NCBI RefSeq assembly: GCF_000344135.1
Contig: NZ_BAOP01000031.1
Coordinates: 1 to 57,633, forward strand
DNA: 57,633 nucleotides
Origin: Gordonia malaquae NBRC 108250
Lineage (GTDB): Bacteria; Actinomycetota; Actinomycetes; Mycobacteriales; Mycobacteriaceae
Direction of reading: 5' to 3'
In this document: one piece after another, positions 55,183 through 57,633 of the stretch
Numbering within the stretch: position 1 is the first letter of the stretch
Layout of the letters: each line of letters opens with the position of its first letter
Notes under the pieces: generated by a model
What the model was told of the DNA's origin: nothing
The model's database searches: none
The model's input: only the letters and a program-made list of their open reading frames with translations
Position numbers and translations under genes: made by a program

Positions 55183-56220
55183 CTAAGTCCAATCTCCGCC
55201 GTACGACGGCCACGGGCCCTTGTTCTGCGCCGCATAGATTCGAGCAACCGCCTCCGATGCTCGTGCGCGGTCCCGCAAATCAACGGCATGAAGTGAATCC
55301 GCGACGGCGTCCGCTGCGGTGTTGATGTCGTCGATTGTGTTCGCCCGGTCGAGCCAGTCGTACTTGTTTTGCTCTTGCTGGATCTGCGCAACTACGCCAC
55401 GAAGGTCGTCAAGCGCGCGCAGGCGGTCAAGGAGAGCGTCGGCCCGACTCTGCAAAAGTTCTGTTTTCTGCACATAGACCGCGACGATCTCATCGTCTCG
55501 ACCGACGTTACCTGCAGGCACGTCTGTGAGACGCGTCTGATCACGCAATTCAATGGCCGCGTTCGTCAATGACGTGACCTCGCTGACGAGATCGACTCTG
55601 GAGTGGACGTCGTCAAACACGCCGCTGTGCCACACGGGGTAGCGGTGAATGTGTGCCGCGACCTCTGCTGCAGCCAGTGCGATCCGACCTCCATCAGTCG
55701 CTCGAATCTTCGCTAGTTGATGCTTCTCGTCTCCGTTCAACGGGTACGTGCGGTCGAGCCGTCCACGCGTGATTTCGGGAGTCTCAACATGCTCTGGTTT
55801 GCCGACGAACGGAAGCCATCCCAGGCCAACGGCACGATGACGCAGAGTGAAGTCGTTGCCGTTCCACACATCGACGACGAGCGTCTCGAACCCCGAGTTG
55901 TGTCCGTGAGGAATGTCAACGCCGTCGTCAGACGCCCGAGCTTCCATCTCGATACGCTCGCACTCCGTGGCTCGCGCTCGATGCCGTGTGACCTTTGCGC
56001 GCTGTGCCGCGCGCACTGGCGAGTAGTCCTGTTTCGCGGCAAGACGCGCGGTCGGGTTCCAGTACGTCTTCAGGACAACCACGGCAACGACAAGGAGCAG
56101 GACAATTAGAACGAACACAGCGGGGTGCATAGACGCAGTGAACCACCAAGCTCCGACATTCACAGCCGAAGCGAGGGCTGAGGCACTGACATTCCGCGCC
56201 TCACTCACTTGGTTCCGCAT
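55183..56220 (-). CDS. Membrane-anchored coiled-coil-like protein, unknown function
   Basis: Unrecognised 345-residue protein with one strong transmembrane segment at about 33-52 (HPAVFVLIVLLLVVAVVVLK). A basic segment, a small folded region (NSGFETLVVDVWNGNDFTLR) and a long charged helical part (about 190-320, rich in Glu, Gln, Arg) follow, suggesting a coiled coil on the cytosolic side. ATG at 56220 is used; Met31 is possible but would place the helix at the extreme N terminus. It is divergent from the last gene across 115 bases, which suggests shared control. Confidence 0.65.
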   Translation of the reverse strand: MRNQVSEARNVSASALASAVNVGAWWFTASMHPAVFVLIVLLLVVAVVVLKTYWNPTARLAAKQDYSPVRAAQRAKVTRHRARATECERIEMEARASDDGVDIPHGHNSGFETLVVDVWNGNDFTLRHRAVGLGWLPFVGKPEHVETPEITRGRLDRTYPLNGDEKHQLAKIRATDGGRIALAAAEVAAHIHRYPVWHSGVFDDVHSRVDLVSEVTSLTNAAIELRDQTRLTDVPAGNVGRDDEIVAVYVQKTELLQSRADALLDRLRALDDLRGVVAQIQQEQNKYDWLDRANTIDDINTAADAVADSLHAVDLRDRARASEAVARIYAAQNKGPWPSYGGDWT

Positions 56221-56335
56221 GTGCTTGTCATTCGTTTGATGGAGCGATCAGGTTTGTCAGACCCGCGCGATATCGTGTGCGCAGCATCGACGCGGGAAGT
56301 ATCCGATGCCGCCACTGAATGCATGAGGGAGTCCA

Positions 56336-57625
56336 GTGAACGTGCCGACGACGGACATTTCGCCGGTCTACATGCTGAGTACCAAGAAGTGCGAATCGCC
56401 GATCGCCTTCGACGACGCGCTTACTCCTACACGACTCGATGAACTGCGCGGAGCGCTCGCGGTCCTCGCGGCGGCACCCATCACAACGCTAGAGGTTCAC
56501 CCGAAACCTGCGGACATCGACGTGTCGCGAGGGATACCTCTCGGCAGTCTGAGCCCGCTAGCCAGGGAACTTGCAACGCTCGCCGCCGACAGCTCGAAAG
56601 TTGTTGCGTCAGCAGCGAGTTCAAGTGGCGAAACGCTCTACCGAATGGTTGTGCCGGCAAAAGTCGCGGCTCAGGTGAGCGGCGGAGTCATGCGCCACAT
56701 GCCGTCCAAAGCTGTCGCGGGAGGCGTCCACAGTGCGATCGTCGGCGCAAAGGGCGTCGGCGCACACGCAACATTTGTACCTGTCGCGAAAGGCGCCGTC
56801 GGTGGATCTGCTGCAACAGCAGGCGTTGCTGTCGCCGGTGCGGGCGCTCTCACCGTTGCCGCGCCGCTGATCCTTCTGACCCTGGCAGCGGGTGCTAGCG
56901 CCTACGCAGACAACCAGCGTCAAGCTGCCATCGACCGGATCGAAGCGCTGCTGACGAAGGCGAACCAGGAGCGGCTCGACGACGAACGGAACCGGCTGGA
57001 CGGTTGCCGCAGCGCGATCGACAAGGCGACGGGAATCCTGCTCGACAAGGGCAAGATTGGGATGGCCCTTGGTCTCGACTCAGCAGTGAACGTCATCGAC
57101 ACAGCGATCGCCGCCGCAGAACGGCGCACGACAAAATGGCGTGATGCCCTTGCCACATTGCCGAGCGACAAGGTGGAGCTACCTGCTCTGACAGCCGCTT
57201 TCGACGGTATCGACGACCCCAACAGTGAGTTCTACGCTCACATGGAACTGGCGGATCTTGCGGTTTCTCTCAAGCGCCGCGTCATCGTGTTGCAGGCTGT
57301 CGAGCATGCACAGTTGGACGAGGGCAACCTCTTCGAGAACTTCACCGACGCTTTGAAATTGGACGCTCAGAATCTCGACATGCTCGTCGCGAATCTCGAC
57401 GACATCCGTCTGCGCCTATCGACACTTCAACTCGACAGGTCGCATGGGTTCCGCGACTTCACGTTCAGTTCAGGCTCGGTCGACAAGCTATTGGACACGG
57501 CACAGCGGCTGCGATCCATGGGCGACCGAGTGGCAGTCCACGGCCGTCAGAGTGACGTCGCCATCGAAATGGTGCAGGCAAAAGACGGTTCGCTAGTTGT
57601 GCTCCCGCCCGTCGCGGTCGCGTAG
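56336..57625 (+). CDS. Protein with central Gly/Ala-rich hydrophobic region, unknown function
   Basis: A 429-residue protein with no recognised family. Residues about 153-190 form a long hydrophobic Ala/Gly stretch (GGSAATAGVAVAGAGALTVA, then APLILLTLAAGASAY), able to enter a membrane as a hairpin. It is flanked by helical soluble domains, the C-terminal one with many heptad-like Leu/Asp patterns (NLDMLVANLDDIRLRL). This plan resembles pore-forming or membrane-inserting effectors, but that is only analogy. GTG at 56336 was chosen as the first start; Met13 is an alternative. It is complete in the window and divergent from the coiled-coil membrane gene. Confidence 0.65.
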   Translation: MNVPTTDISPVYMLSTKKCESPIAFDDALTPTRLDELRGALAVLAAAPITTLEVHPKPADIDVSRGIPLGSLSPLARELATLAADSSKVVASAASSSGETLYRMVVPAKVAAQVSGGVMRHMPSKAVAGGVHSAIVGAKGVGAHATFVPVAKGAVGGSAATAGVAVAGAGALTVAAPLILLTLAAGASAYADNQRQAAIDRIEALLTKANQERLDDERNRLDGCRSAIDKATGILLDKGKIGMALGLDSAVNVIDTAIAAAERRTTKWRDALATLPSDKVELPALTAAFDGIDDPNSEFYAHMELADLAVSLKRRVIVLQAVEHAQLDEGNLFENFTDALKLDAQNLDMLVANLDDIRLRLSTLQLDRSHGFRDFTFSSGSVDKLLDTAQRLRSMGDRVAVHGRQSDVAIEMVQAKDGSLVVLPPVAVA

Positions 57626-57633
57626 GGCATTTG

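Overview
The window comes from a high-GC, mycolic-acid actinomycete, most likely Gordonia or a close relative. This rests on gene content and order plus the base composition; no rRNA or other species marker is present. Gene order follows the Mycobacterium tuberculosis stretch I remember as Rv3314c to Rv3396c (deoA-cdd, sdhCDAB, dacB, yhjD-trpS, the metC/metA pair, DUF3017-folD, a SpoU-type methylase, dnaE2, acrA1, imuB-imuA', guaA), with lineage-specific genes inserted between these anchors.

Layout. Bases 1-6200 hold the end of a glycerophosphodiester phosphodiesterase, the pyrimidine salvage pair deoA/cdd and the succinate dehydrogenase operon. Bases 6300-16030 hold a D,D-carboxypeptidase, two paralogous secreted proteins on either side of yhjD-trpS, exonuclease III, an MFS exporter, a VIT-family membrane protein and a secreted PE-PPE-type hydrolase. 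Bases 16430-19100 are the methionine branch: a SAM-IV riboswitch, metY and metX. Bases 19200-21440 hold DUF3017, folD, a 52-residue orphan and trmL. Bases 21437-22905 carry a retron-type reverse transcriptase preceded by an inverted-repeat-bounded structured stretch, the best candidate here for an undescribed system. Bases 22918-28049 hold a hydrolase, a DUF167 protein, two divergent citrate-synthase-fold proteins, nagB and a SHOCT protein.

Bases 28130-39196 are an SOS-mutagenesis neighbourhood. dnaE2 and imuA'-imuB each have a LexA box. A third LexA-like box precedes a relative of the Rv2578c radical-SAM family that has lost its cluster cysteines. acrA1 and a nucleotidyltransferase toxin-like gene pair lie between. 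Bases 39251-44589 hold a Ser/Thr kinase, a PspC-domain histidine kinase/response regulator with a divergent PspC membrane protein (an EsrISR-like three-component arrangement), and an EF-Tu-domain-2-like protein. guaA then ends the conserved order.

Bases 46380-57633 look like a defence/accessory island: a Fic-like protein with an altered catalytic motif, an SMC-like ATPase with a CxxC hook translationally coupled to a small HEPN-like protein, a divergent PD-(D/E)XK plus DUF2075 helicase, an EVE-HNH modification-dependent nuclease, a large unrecognised protein with an internal WWG duplication, and two divergent membrane-associated proteins.

Two architectural traits recur. Many starts sit 5 to 7 bases after a TANNNT -10 hexamer, predicting leaderless mRNAs. 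A family of palindromic repeats (TGCTCGTTGAGC...GTCGAAGCG) sits at gene ends, usually as inverted pairs, and in one case lies inside a coding sequence.
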